Shown in pieces: positions 9,435 through 20,732 of a stretch of DNA of 64,000 nucleotides. Within the stretch, counting starts at the first letter, position 1; every line of letters starts with the position of its first letter. The DNA comes from Talpa occidentalis (taxonomy: Eukaryota > Chordata > Mammalia > Eulipotyphla > Talpidae): assembly GCF_014898055.3 (NCBI RefSeq), contig NW_023601543.1:13849314-13913313 (forward strand). The letters are read 5' to 3'. The notes below the pieces were generated by a model. The model searched no databases and had not been told where the DNA came from. It was given only the letters and a program-made list of their open reading frames with translations. A program made the position numbers and the translations under genes.

Positions 9435-10395
9435 TTTTTAAAATTTTATATATTTTTACATCATTTTTCATTTTTGTACAATGTAGGCATTTTCATCTTG
9501 GTTATATTTTGATCCTACTCCCTTCTACCCTTCTGTAGTGTGTCTCTGGTTTATAGTTGCTTGTTGATTTTGATTTTTACTTTATTATAATTAGTCTTTT
9601 TCCTGATCCCTTATTTAGATTTTCTAATTTCCTGCTATAAGTGAGACCATCCGGTATTTTTCTTCTTTCTGGCTTATATCACTGAGCATAATCCCTTCCA
9701 GATCCATCCATGTTGCTGCAAATTACATGAGTTTATCTTTTTTGATTGCTGAGTAATATTCCATGGTGTATATGTACCACATCTTCTTGATCCAGTCATC
9801 TATTTTGGGGCACTTGGGGCATTTCCATAGCTTACCTATTGTAAATAGTGCTGCTATAAATATAGGGGTGCAGGTGCTCTTTGGAATTGATGTTTCTGTG
9901 TCCTTTGGGTAAATACCTAGGGTTGGAGTCACTGGATCATATGGAAGCTCCATCTTTAGCAGGTTGAGGAATCTCCACACAGCTTTCCATAGTGGTTGGA
10001 CCAGTTTGCACTCCCACCAACAGTGCAGGAGAGTTCCTTTTTCTCCACACCCTCACCAACATTTGTTGTTGCTAGATTTTTTAATATGTGCCATTCTCAC
10101 TGGTGTAAGATGGTATCTCATTGTAGTTTTGATTTGCATTTCCCTGATTACAAGTGATATTGAACATTTTTTCAAATGCCTGTTGGCCATTTGCATTTCC
10201 TCTCTGGAGACATTTCTTTTTAGCTCTTCTGCCCATTTTTGACTGGGTTGTTTACTTTGTTTTTGTTGAGTCTCGTCAGCTCTTTGTAGATTTTCGTGAT
10301 CAGTCCTTTGTCATTAGTGTTGTGTGCAAAAATTTTCTCCCAGTCAGTGGGGTGTCTCTTTGTTTTGGTTATTGTCTTTTTTGCTATACAGAAGC
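9435..10395 (-). mobile_element. 5'-truncated LINE-1, antisense
   Basis: On the minus strand this is the ORF2 C-terminus ([34 protein letters not shown]) followed by a 3' UTR and A tail (T-run at 9435). A CAA-to-TAA change at about 9723 stops the frame early. It is flanked by perfect 18-bp target duplications, AATGAGATGGACAATTCT, at 9417-9434 and 10396-10413. It is absent from duplicon copy 2, so it inserted after the duplication. Confidence 0.93.
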
Positions 10396-10413
10396 AATGA
10401 GATGGACAATTCT

Positions 10414-10528
10414 TTTTTTTTTTTTTTTTTTTTGTGGGAATCTCGCCGGCGGCCAGGGAATAAACTGGCGCTGCAGAGGCTGCGGGTCGCAGCCCAATGC
10501 TCAATCACTGTGCCACCAGGGGAGGCCC
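10414..10528 (-). mobile_element. Short tRNA-head SINE, antisense
   Basis: An element of about 115 bp. On the minus strand it is GGGCCTCCCCTGGTGGCACA..., a tRNA-like head ending at GATTCCCACA, directly followed by a run of A (T-run at 10414). The SINE body and AATAAA tail are absent. It reused the same site as the preceding L1, so ATGAGATGGACAATTCT flanks it at 10397-10413 and again at 10529-10545. A sibling with the same structure is at 54795-54914, so this is a subfamily and not a random truncation. Confidence 0.88.
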
Positions 10529-10699
10529 ATGAGATGGACAATTCTATAGAAATAGAATCAAAATTTTATATGAATAGGCCATTAATTACTGAAAGTAAAT
10601 TAGTAACTGACCCCTGTGCCACAATTACCACATGGTTTCATAGACAAGTTTTATCAAAATATCAAAGAAAAGACAGTATTTATTATATAAAATAAAAAT

Positions 10700-12000
10700 A
10701 TAATATTTTCAGAAAACAGAAAAGACATGAAAAGTTCCACAATGCCTTTTATGAGATTAGGAAAATCTTGATATCCTAACCAGACAAGCTTGTTAGAAAG
10801 ATAAAAAGTTATATGCCAATCTCACTTTTGATAAGACTCTCAGAAGCCCTAATTAAAATATTAATAAGATGAACTCAGACAAAGTCTACAAAATGATACA
10901 ATATGATCTAGTGGGCTTGATTCCTGAAATTAAAGGATATTATAACTTCAGATGTTCCATCACAAGTCACTATATAAGGTGATTCAAGAGAAAACAGTTT
11001 TATATGTACTCATCTTGATAGATTCAAAATTAAAGGAAATTCAACACCTCTTTATAGGAAAAAACTTCTAAACAAATCAAGAATAGAGGGAAAGGTTTAA
11101 TCAAAAAAGAATATCTACCAAAAATCTGTAATATGTAAAAACTTTGGAAACATTTTTATTGAACAATGAAAGAAGGGGATACACGCTCTCCAAATTACTA
11201 TTTAACATTGTGTTGGAGAGAGAACTGTCAATTCAACAAGACAAGAAAGTAGAAATAGATTAAACACTGGAAGGAATTAAATGTCACTACTCATGGATTA
11301 TCTTATTGGATACAAAAAAACCATAAAGAATTATTTTATTCAGGCCAATCATTTTAACTAAGGGAGTTCATCAGTGTTGCTGCTTGAACTTTAGGGAAAA
11401 TATTTTTGTAATAATCATTAATAATCCTATACAATACAAAAAGAAATTAGAAAACATAACTTTTTCAAAGCTACCATTCACTGGCTAATATGAGAAAATC
11501 TGACAGTATCAAGTATAGGAAATGTTGAGAATATGAGACAATTAGTGCAACTTACATGTGTTGCTGGTGAGAATGCAAAACAGTATAGCCACTTTATAAT
11601 ACAGAGCAGCAATTTCTTACAAAGTCAAAAATATGCTTACTATATGACCCAGAAATTCCAATCTTGGGAATTTACCCAAAAGAAATGAAAACATGCCCAC
11701 AAAAGGCTCATTATACGAATGTTGGTAATAGCTTTTCTCATTGTGGTCATCACTGGAAAACAACCGCAAGCTGGTGCATGGATGAGCAAAGTGTGATCGT
11801 CCACACAATCTCCAGCTCGCGGCAAATGTAAAGGGAACTACTGATTCCAACCAAAACATGGTGAACATCGAAAACATTATGGCGAGTAAAAGACGTCAAG
11901 AGCAAAGGTCCTAAAAAGACACTGGAAGACATAAAAGAAAATCGTTGATTTGAGAAATAAAGCATTTCTATTTGTATATTAAACTCTCTGTTACGTAGAA
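10700..12000 (+). repeat. Decayed old LINE-1 ORF2 segments
   Basis: Degraded L1 reverse-transcriptase sequence ('gtgggcttgattcctgaaat', 'aatatctaccaaaaatctgt') runs to about 11340. The ORF2 C-terminal stretch ('gacccagaaattccaatctt', 'atttacccaaaagaaatgaa') follows at about 11460-11850. Many stops and indels are present. This fills the space between the two duplicons. Confidence 0.75.
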
Positions 12001-12109
12001 ATGTACAGAGTGTAAAGGAGTGAGTGATGTGAGAAACATTCACTGGCTAACCAATTTAATACATATTATTGTTAATGCTGCATTGATTTCAAATATTCTC
12101 AAAATTAAA

Positions 12110-12480
12110 AAAAATTGGCCATAGTTTTTGATGTACCTTTTTAAAATTAATTTATTTTTAACTGAGGGGATTCTGGGCTACCCCCATCAGGTATGACCAC
12201 CATAGTGCATCCGCCAGCAAATCACCATCGTCCACCATTCGCCAGAGACCATTGTACTTCCTCCCTGCTGTGTCCTTTACCTCCCCCTCCGCCCCCCGTG
12301 CTTCAGATCTGTACTTAGTTTTCCGTTTGTCTTTTCTGACTATTACTTCAGTTAATCCTTCTGGTATTTATCTTTCTCCTTCTGATTTATTTCATTCAAC
12401 ATTACTTTATCAGGCTCCATCCCTGTTGCTGCAAATAGCATGAGTTTCTATCTTGATTGCTGAGTTGTATTTTAAAAACC
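12110..12480 (-). repeat. LINE-1 3' end, antisense
   Basis: The C/T-rich antisense L1 3' UTR is followed by 'ctgatttatttcattcaaca' and 'tgcaaatagcatgagtttct', the antisense of the ORF2 C-terminus. It abuts the left edge of duplicon copy 2 and may mark the duplication breakpoint. Confidence 0.75.
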
Positions 12481-14052
12481 TCAAATGTGCCATTTTGCCC
12501 ATAGTTACTAGAGAATCTAGTTTTGAGAAAACAACTGTATTTTAATTGTGACTGAGGTCTTTTAATATGACTAATAATATATTTTAGATAAAAAGTTTAT
12601 AATACAATATATCTCATAGTCAATTCATTTCTTCCAACTGTTTGTAAAACATCTCAGTACTGACTACAGGTCCCCAAACTCTCAGCATGAGTGAGTAAAA
12701 ACATCCCTTTGGGGCTGGCTCTGCTCGCTGCTCCAGCCATCTTGGACGTCACAGCTGCTTAGCCCCTGGGCTTACTGTTCTCAGCATCTCAGGAGACCAG
12801 TCAAGAAGACAGAAACTCTGTTAAATTAATGATTCTTCCAATTACACAGACATGGCCAAGTCCAGAGAAGTGAGGGGGGGCGGTATATCTAGAAGCTTAG
12901 TTCCAGACTCTTTATTGTTATGGACACATGAACGTTTCCTGCCGCCAAAGGAGCATCTGAAGGAGCCAACCACCAATGCTGCTCTGAAGCATTTTGGATG
13001 AGATCAGAAAAAGAAAGTGGCTGCTGAATACTCATAACATCTAGAGACATTCAGAGAAGAGAGGTGGGTGATCACAGACAGGGGTGTGTGTAGATGGAGT
13101 TTATAATGTTCCACAAAACCAGTCATCCTTAGTTAGCCTCTACTTAGGCTAGACTTCCAACTGGAGACAGCAGTCCTGGGTAGAATTTAGAAGACCCGGG
13201 TTATATTCTCACAGTATTGCTGAGCATTTTTGTGTATCCTGGATCTTTGTTTGACTAGAAGATTCCAGCCCATAATGTCAAGTCTTCAGAAAGGATTTCC
13301 CTTCCATACTACCTAATATTCCCACTCTATTCCATTAGTTTGATTAATTTTCTTTATGATTACATTATTCTAGTTTTTAAGAATTTTATTCTTTTGTTTG
13401 CTGTCCATCTCTTCCTTTAGATTGCAAAGTTTACGAAAGTGCTCCTAGTGCCTAGTATTGCCTGGAATACACCAAATATCCAGTGAGTATTAGTTGAATG
13501 AATGAAGGCTTGCATGCCCGAGAACAAGGCACCTCTCTCTTCCATAGCTCTTGATAGTGTACTCATCTTGATAACAAGGAAAGGATAGATTTGCAAATGC
13601 CCTGAAAAAAATTTAATAATAATCTCTCATTTTAAGACTGTATTTAGAAATGACAGCATGGATAAAACAGTAGCATTAGAATATTGCAAACCTCATTTAA
13701 ATGTAGATTCTGCAGTGGAGTACTATGAGAACTTGAACCAGGCATTGGAATACTCCAAGCTTTGACTACTTTGTGGCAAGGCAGTAATAATTGTAATTGA
13801 TACTGTAATTGATATCTGATAATGATAATGGTCATTTTTCATGACAATAGATGATACTTTGCAGGGGAGTTGAAATAAAATGCTTTATATCAATCACCCA
13901 ACAAAATAAGTAGCATTTATTTGGTACTTCATTATTGATAGCCATTAATATATTGAGGATAATATTTAAAGATTTAACAGAGAGTAAGGTATGCTGTGAA
14001 AATTTCAGTTCCCAAGTGTTGCCCAGTAAGATGATTTAAATAGACCACAAAC

Positions 14053-14330
14053 AAGGGTCCTCCCTGATGGCACAGGAATTAAGTCTCAGCAATATCAAGC
14101 TTTCTGCAGCCACTGCTGCCTGAGTTCCACCCCTGGCCAAAGAGCTGACCCACATGACCTAGCAGACCTCCCCTGTATCGCTGGCTACTCCCCTCAGCAG
14201 TGTATTTCAGGGGATCCACCTTTTCTTCTCCCCACTCTGTCTCTGGTGAATCCTCTCACCACCACCCCCAACTCTAGCCTACACAACAGCGTTTGCATGC
14301 ATGAAGAAATAAAAACAAATCATAAAGAAA
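14053..14330 (+). mobile_element. Ancient tRNA-SINE, partner of the one at 5013
   Basis: Same subtype, orientation and flanks as 5013-5289. The right target repeat AATAGAACACTAA (14331-14343) matches the copy-1 repeat; the left repeat (about 14039-14052) is more decayed. It ends about 100 bp before the predicted first coding exon of receptor 2. Confidence 0.87.
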
Positions 14331-14433
14331 AATAGAACACTAACCAAATGCAGACAGCACATCCTCAGAGTAACTGAAGGGCACTGGGCATTAACTTCAG
14401 TTTGCCTCATGCTAATCTAGTTTTCTCCTCCAG

Positions 14434-14485
14434 GGTCTGTCTCGGAACCCACAAGAAGATGGAGACCAGTGTTGAGAAAGTCAAG
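14434..14485 (+). CDS. Predicted first coding exon of odorant receptor 2
   Basis: A 52-bp exon preceded by CTAAT and TTTTCTCCTCCAG and ended by AAG|GTGGGC. The ATG at 14459-14461 (AAGATGG context) encodes METSVEKVK. Against copy 1, one codon changes GCC to ACC and one GTG to GAG, while start, length, splice sites and phase are unchanged. It splices in phase 0 to 16221, across an intron of about 1.74 kb. Preservation in two diverged copies is the main argument that it is real. Confidence 0.62.
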
Positions 14486-15369
14486 GTGGGCTGGCAGGTG
14501 CCAGGGTTGCACTCAGGGAGAAGGGAACTCCTGGGCAGCAAGTTAACAATTGTCATGGAATTTAAAAAAAAAATGTATTGGGCTCGCACAGTGCATGCTT
14601 CCTGACTATATTTACACATCACAAAGAATTTCCTAGAGACAATTATTAGATCTGTGCAGCAATCCTGTGAGATCAGAAGAGCAAGTTTTATTTATTCCCA
14701 GTTCACTGATGAAGATCCTGTGACTCAGAAAACACAAAACTGTATAGAGCTAAAAATCATATGGGCAGAACTCATACCCTGGTGGATGACTCTAAATCCA
14801 ATGATACAAATCCTTCATATGACACTGTAGTTGTTCTTCAGTATCTCAGATCCCAAGCAGAAAAACAATATTAAAATAAACTACAGTCAGACTTTGAAAA
14901 TCTCCCTGATTTATAGAAAATAAAGACATGACCCTAAGCAGAATTAATGTTGCAATGAAGGAACTTCAAGTGAAGCCCTGCCCTGTGCCTTATGAGGACA
15001 AAGATTCCATGTTTCTAGAGGCTATTAACTCCCCAAAGTGAAAGAATACTGTAGACAGAGCTCAGAGTTCCAGGTCTGGAACTTACACCAAAACCTGGAG
15101 CAGGTATGGGCAATTTCCTTCCCCTTTTGAGGCCACAGATTTTGGGTTTTCTATATTTAAAATGGTATTAGATGAGAGAATCCAAGTAGTCACCCTCTTA
15201 ACTACCTCAACACACTAGAGAATTACAATTCAATAATTATTAACAGGAGATCAAATAATAAGGAACATCTAACAAGGGGCAAGTGTCAGAATCTCCAAAG
15301 GGCCTGCTTGTGGCTTGAACAAGCCAACTACTTATTGCTAATCATATGACTGTGTTTTGTAATCTTAAT

Positions 15370-16030
15370 ACTAGCTGATAGTTACCATGTGCTTGGTATG
15401 TGACATTGTGCTCACTGCTTTACATCAATTGTCTCATTTTATCCCCAGATAAAATTAATAAAGCCAGAAATATTTGGTATTGTATTCATAAAGGTGAGGA
15501 AAGTCAAGCTCAGACAGGTTAAGTAACTTACTCAAGGTCACACAGCTAGTAAGTCCTAGAGTAGGTTCTGATTCCCTTATAATTGACGCTGGACCTTGTC
15601 CTCTTATTCTCATGTGCTGTTGTACCTAAAATACACAACTGGCAATGAAAGAAGTAGTAAGTTTCTCTAGTCCTTCCCATGTCTAAGATTCGTATCCTTC
15701 ACTGAATGCTCACTCTCAGCTTAGCTGAGGGTAGAATCAGGGATAGGAAGAAGGGTGTGTAAGGAGGAAGTAAATTGGAATTCATTGAGTAGATATTTTT
15801 ATATACCCACCATCACGTTTCTGGTCCTCATAACCAGTCTTACAAGATAGGTGCTGTTTTTTTTGTTTTTCAATTTGAGGTATAATTGACAAATGATATT
15901 TTAATTTCAGCATAATAATTTGATATTTTTTTTATTATCTCTGTTCAGAGAGACACTCAGAGACATTTAGACACTAGTCCAAGGTCACAGAGACCATAAA
16001 TAGCACTTTCAGATCCTTTCGTTTGACTTC
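15370..16030 (-). repeat. Paired MIR fragments with L1 scrap (copy 2)
   Basis: Orthologue of the MIRs at 6290-6545 and 6690-7000. 'gctcagacaggttaagtaac' lies at about 15510, and the T-run plus 'ggtataattgacaaatgata' insert at about 15857-15940. Confidence 0.65.
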
Positions 16031-16220
16031 AGATACTATTGAACCTTTAAATGCATCAAATACCCTGGAGGGTGAGAAGAGATGAATGAGATAGGACGAA
16101 ACTTTTGCCAAGTCAACAGACACCATGTCACAGCCTGGGTAGCCAGGGCAGCCCCTGCATCTCTGTTTAAGGACTTTCGCTCACCCTGTCTCACTGTGCT
16201 CATGCGTGTCCTTCTTGCAG

Positions 16221-17195
16221 ACTTGCAGTGGCTCAACAGGAACAAGCAACAGCAGTACGTGGAGTGACTTCTTCCTTATGGGCCTCACGGATGACCCGCA
16301 GCTCCAGCCCACCCTCTTTGTCCTCTTCTTCTTCATCTATGCCTTCACGGTGGTGGGAAACCTGGGCCTCATTGTCGTCATAATGGTCAGCCCCAAACTC
16401 CACACTCCTATGTACTACTTCCTCAGAAACCTGTCCTTTCTTGACTTCTGTTATTCCTCGGTCACAGTCCCCAAAATGTTGATGGGGTTCTTCTCTGAGT
16501 GCCAAAGCATCTCCTTCTCTGGTTGTGTGATACAGAATGCTCTCTTTGTGGTCTTTGCTGTCACTGAGTTCTTCATCCTGGCATCCATGGCCTATGATCG
16601 CTATGTGGCTGTCTGCAACCCTCTGCTCTACCACATTACCATGTCCCCAAGACTCTGCTTGCAGCTAGTGCTTGCCAGCTATGCTGTGGGCCTGATGAAC
16701 ATGGTTTTTCTCACGAGCACAGTTTTTCATGTGAGCTTCTGTAAGTCCCGTGTCATCACCCACTACTTTTGTGATATCCATCCCGTTTTAAAACTCTCTT
16801 GTTCTGACACACAGATGGTCCAATATATCCTCTTTGCCTGTAGTAGCTTTAATGTGTCTGCATCCTTAACAGTCATTCTGGTGTCCTACACATATGTCTT
16901 CCTGGCTATTTTCAGAATCCCCTCTGCCGCAGGCAAACACAAAACATTCTCCACATGTGTTTCTCACCTGACTGCTGTCAGTCTGTACTATGGAACAACC
17001 ATGTTCATCTACCTGTGTCCCCCCACTGAGTACTCAGGAAATAAGGGCAGTCTGATTTCTGTCTTCTACACGGTGGTCATCCCCATGCTCAACCCAATAA
17101 TCTACAGTCTGAGGAACAAAGATGTGAAGGAAACATTTGGGAACATCTTCAAGAGGGCCCCTCGATTCTCTCTCCCCTTACCCAGATTTTCATGA
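16221..17195 (+). CDS. Class II odorant receptor 2, seven-TM exon
   Basis: Paralogue of the receptor at 7180 and intact. With the exon at 14434-14485 the product is 333 residues. The motifs are the same: NSS at 19, LHTPMYYFL, Cys111, MAYDRYVAVC, KHKTFSTCVSH and PMLNPIIYSLRN. By hand count 37 of 329 aligned residues differ from receptor 1. The differences cluster in TM3 (just after Cys111), TM4/ECL2, TM5 and the TM6-TM7 loop, the ligand-contact regions of this family. The TM2 stretch is identical. There is no ATG start at the expected place: the codon matching ATG 7165 is GTG at 16206, and the first in-frame ATG inside the exon is 16278 (within FLMGL). That supports translation starting in the upstream exon. 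An antisense SINE begins 137 bp after the stop and may lie in the 3' UTR. Confidence 0.93.
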   Translation, partial: TCSGSTGTSNSSTWSDFFLMGLTDDPQLQPTLFVLFFFIYAFTVVGNLGLIVVIMVSPKLHTPMYYFLRNLSFLDFCYSSVTVPKMLMGFFSECQSISFSGCVIQNALFVVFAVTEFFILASMAYDRYVAVCNPLLYHITMSPRLCLQLVLASYAVGLMNMVFLTSTVFHVSFCKSRVITHYFCDIHPVLKLSCSDTQMVQYILFACSSFNVSASLTVILVSYTYVFLAIFRIPSAAGKHKTFSTCVSHLTAVSLYYGTTMFIYLCPPTEYSGNKGSLISVFYTVVIPMLNPIIYSLRNKDVKETFGNIFKRAPRFSLPLPRFS

Positions 17196-17331
17196 TGTCC
17201 AAAGGAAGGGAAGGAGAGGGAGGGGACATATTTTTGACCATTGACCGTTTCTCAGATATTTGTCTAGAAATTAACATATTATGCCTTGAATCCTCTTCCC
17301 AATTCTGGAAGTTAAGTATTATATTTACATT

Positions 17332-17601
17332 TTTATTAAAGATTTATTTATTTATGCATATAAGAGCTGGGGTACAGGCCAGAGATGCAGGGGTGACAGG
17401 ATTCACCAGAGACAGAGTGGGGAACAGAACAGGCAGAGTGACTGAAATACACCACTGAGGGGAGCAGCGGGTGAGACAGGAGAGGTCTGCTGTGCCATGT
17501 GGGTAGCTCACTGGCCGGCCGGGGATCGAACTCATGCTGCAGAGGCTGCAGATTGCTTCATAGTGTGGTGCTTAGCCCCTAGCGCCACCAGGGTGGCTCC
17601 C
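17332..17601 (-). mobile_element. tRNA-SINE, antisense, private to copy 2
   Basis: Reads AAAGATTTATTTATTTATGC ... GGGGATCGAACTC ... GCGCCACCAGGG, a full-length element on the minus strand. Target repeats TATATTTACATT lie at 17320-17331 and 17602-17613. Copy 1 has the uninterrupted site at about 8280. Confidence 0.93.
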
Positions 17602-18224
17602 TATATTTACATTATATAGGTGGGAAAGCTGAGAACTCAGAGGTTGGCTGCTAAGAAAGGACACATAGATTGTACATAGTGGAACTTGGATATCAATTCA
17701 GGACTGTCTGATACTGAAAGTGCATTCCCGCTACACTCCCTATTTGAGCACAAGCGAAGATGCCACCTTCTATCTTTACCCTCAAAATCCAGGGACTGTG
17801 GTTATTTTACTTTTGGGAAAATCATGTCACTCAAATTTAGAATAGAATAAGCCTCACTGTCTTCTTGGCACTTTAAGGCCAGTGATTGAAGCATACACTC
17901 ATCTTATACTCCTAGACTGCCTTATTCCATTACACATTTCTTATGCCCATATACTGCTTCTCTACTAGTCTGTATGCCATGGACAGCAGGACAAAGTTGT
18001 CTCAGACTATGTAACCACTTTGCTGGTGGGAAACATTGCTTCCAATAAATGTTCATGGGAAGAATAATAAATCACATGTAGTGTATCTTTGGTTTGTGCC
18101 ATGGGTATTTTTTCACTTCTGGACCCACTGAAACGTCTACAGGCTTGTGACTAATCCACCTTCCCCACCAGGGCTTGGGTTTACTAATATTACTCTGATG
18201 TACAAGAGTAATAATGACCAGCAC

Positions 18225-18345
18225 CTCTGGGTTAGTGAGTACTTACACACCCAGTACCTGTTGTTTTTGACCCATTGTCCATCTCATTTATAGACAAGAA
18301 ACTGAGGTTCTGAAAGTGATAGCAAGTTAACAGAAGTACAAGAAA
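18225..18345 (-). repeat. MIR fragment, antisense
   Basis: 'gagtacttacacacccagta', 'catttatagacaagaaactg' and 'aggttctgaaagtgatagca' follow the MIR order. Confidence 0.55.
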
Positions 18346-18723
18346 AATATGTTTTTGTTCAAAATTAAGTACACACCACCCTCAGGAACTGATGAAGCAG
18401 TTACTAAAGAATATATAATATTAAATAACACAATTATGAAAATTGAGCAAACACACATATACATATTGAATCCTAGGTCCTCCAAATACAGGGTAGTCAT
18501 TCTTTTCCATCATATCTGAAACCTTTACAAAATTATGTTACAAGTCAAATAACAAAGAAATTTTCCATAATTTCAAGTGAGCAGTATTGCTTTAATATTC
18601 TTCTCAGACAAAATGCAGTAAGACAGAAGTTGATTACAAAAATAGACCTCTATATATTTGGATTAAAAAAAAAATTCTAAGTGGGGAAAAAATTACAAAT
18701 GATTCTTACAGAATGCCATATAT

Positions 18724-18984
18724 GGGCCTCCCCGGTGGCGCAGCGGACTGCGAAGCTGCCTGCAGCCTCTGCACTGCCGGTTCGATCCCCGGCCGCTAGG
18801 GAGGGTCCCACATGGCGCAGACCTCTCCTGCCGCCCGCTGCTCCCCTCAGCAGTGTACTTTGGTCCTTCTGCCTGTTCTGTTCACCGCTCTGGCTCTGGT
18901 GAATTCTCTCACGCTCCCGCACTTCTGACTGTACCCAGTGCCTGTATAAATAAATAAATAAATAAATCTTTAAAAAAAAAAAAA
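18724..18984 (+). mobile_element. tRNA-SINE, full length, private to copy 2
   Basis: GGGCCTCCCCGGTGGCGCAG head, B box GGTTCGATCCC, 'tgtacccagtgcctgtat' tail, then AAATAAATAAATCTTTAAAA. Target repeats GAATGCCATATA lie at 18711-18722 and 18985-18996. The empty site is in copy 1 at about 9013. Little divergence from the 3059 element. Confidence 0.94.
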
Positions 18985-19399
18985 GAATGCCATATACTTA
19001 ATTGTAGAGTACAATCACTGTAATACTTATAAGAGGTTATCGTGATATAATATGAAACAAAGTCACTAAATTTTAATATGTTAAGCATTCTAACTCAAGG
19101 AGTTAGAAAAGAACCATGAAAAAATAAAGAAGAAAATAAAAGAATGGAAAGAATTCTCAAAACAGAAATTAATAAAATAGGACACAAAACTCAAAGTGTT
19201 TAAAAAGTCAAACTTAAATTTTAATACCTTAAACTAGGCAATACTCAGATAAGATTGAATCAGCAAAACTAAATCAAGACCTGAAAAATAATATTAGCAA
19301 TAAATATGGATACATAACTAAATAAATATTACAGATACTTAAAATAAAAGTATGCTATGAAATATTTTATGACAATAAAGATGAAAACTTTAATAATCA

Positions 19400-19655
19400 A
19401 GGAAATACAACTTAAATTAGCAGAGATACTATTGTAGATTGCCATAAGTAATATTTGCAAATACCAGATGCTGCCAGAATATAAGGAAGGATGCTGTTAT
19501 CCACTGCTGGTGGGAATGTCTCTTTGCATAGCCACCTTATAAAGCAAATCTGTCATACCCAGTAAGCAAAAAAGTATGGATGTATTCGAGCCCAACAATT
19601 CAACTTCTAGGTACCTTAAAGAAATCCAGGAAATATATTTAAAGATATTTATTGC
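19400..19655 (+). repeat. Old LINE-1 ORF2 3' scrap
   Basis: Contains 'tccactgctggtgggaatgt' and 'cccaacaattcaacttctag', the usual ORF2 C-terminal wording of old mammalian L1s. It is interrupted by the GC-rich L1 start at about 19656. Confidence 0.65.
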
Positions 19656-20732
19656 GGCAGAACCCTGCTCCCCTCCCCCGCCCACAGAGGCGGCACTCTC
19701 CGACCCGCAGAGAGGAGGAAACAACAAACCAAAACGGCCCACAAGAACAAACGACGCAGCAAGCGGGACTGTGAGCGGAAAGGAACTTTTGCAGCCACCA
19801 CACCCCATGAACGGGAGCTGAGGCGAACCCTGCAGGATCCGCCGCGGCGGTGAGCGAACGGCTCCGGGCGCCATTAGAGAAGAACAAAGACCCCGGGAGA
19901 CGCGCACACAGCCCGGGCTGCCGGTAAGCTGGCGCGGAAACGCGGAGTGCTCGGCGCGCTTGAAAAGCAAGTGCAGACCTGGATCGCGGCTGCCCAGGTC
20001 CCCGCGCCTGCGACCTAGGCTTGCGGGGAGACGACCTAGGCTTGCGGGGAGACGCGCGGAGGTCCTCACTGAGGTGAAGGTCCCCTCCCTGAGTGAGCAG
20101 GAACCAGGCGCCCAGGCACGGGAGCGGTGCAAAAGGCGCCATTCCCGCGCCACTGAACTGGGCTACAGCCCGCATCCTGGAACTGAGGGCTTGAACTGAG
20201 ACCCGGGCACGAAAATTCGGGGCGTGGTTTCTCCACGACGGTGGGGCACAAGGCAGACACAGCACCCCAAAGCTGTTGAGGTGTACCCTACCATTCCCGC
20301 TCTGTTCTCTGTCCCACGGGGTGGGGGGAGGCGAAAAACAGCCCCCCAAGGACAATAGGAGAGATCTCTGGCGCCACCTAGCGACCAGGAAAAAAAAGTC
20401 ACTAACACCCTATAAAAACAGGACATTTCTTAAGACTGCTTGAAAAGGGCAGAGGTTTCTGGAGGACCCAGTGGCCAGCCGGGAGTTATTCCACGCCAGG
20501 CCCCTTCCGACCGCAGTCTGAGCCCACAGAGGGAGCAGGCACCCACGTCCGGGGCAGACCGGGTGCGCATAAGAGTGTGCCTGAAACCTGAGGCGCAGGG
20601 ACTGCATCCCGCTTCGCCATTTGAGAACAGAGACATTTCTTCAGTAAAAACTGCCTAAAACCAGCAGAAAGCTCCCCCAGAAGACAGAGATGGCTCTGGA
20701 AGAGCCAGAGGGAGCGGAGAAGTTCACCCAAG
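19656..20732 (+). promoter_or_regulatory. LINE-1 5' UTR / CpG-rich internal promoter
   Basis: About 1.08 kb of GC- and CpG-rich DNA directly upstream of an L1 ORF1 start, matching the position of the L1 internal promoter. It contains a tandem 21-bp unit (20011-20031 and 20032-20052), three CGCCATT motifs (about 19869, 20137, 20615) that resemble YY1 sites, and GGCGCCACCTAGCGACC at about 20369, which resembles a CTCF core. Many retained CpGs argue for a young element. GC-rich ORFs on both strands here are not taken as genes. Confidence 0.8.

Larger units (their letters stand above)
12487..19396 (+). repeat. Segmental duplicon, copy 2 (receptor unit)
   Basis: Collinear with 3555-9416 (see that entry). 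Private insertions here are two SINEs (17332-17601 and 18724-18984). At those points copy 1 shows the empty target sites (about 8285 and about 9015). Homology ends at about 19396, where old L1 sequence begins. Confidence 0.9.

Noticed and set aside
19497..20607. Long minus-strand open frames (up to 238 codons) in GC-rich DNA
   Set aside because: They overlap the L1 5' UTR, where high GC lowers stop frequency. There are no domains, and composition is R/P/S-rich noise.
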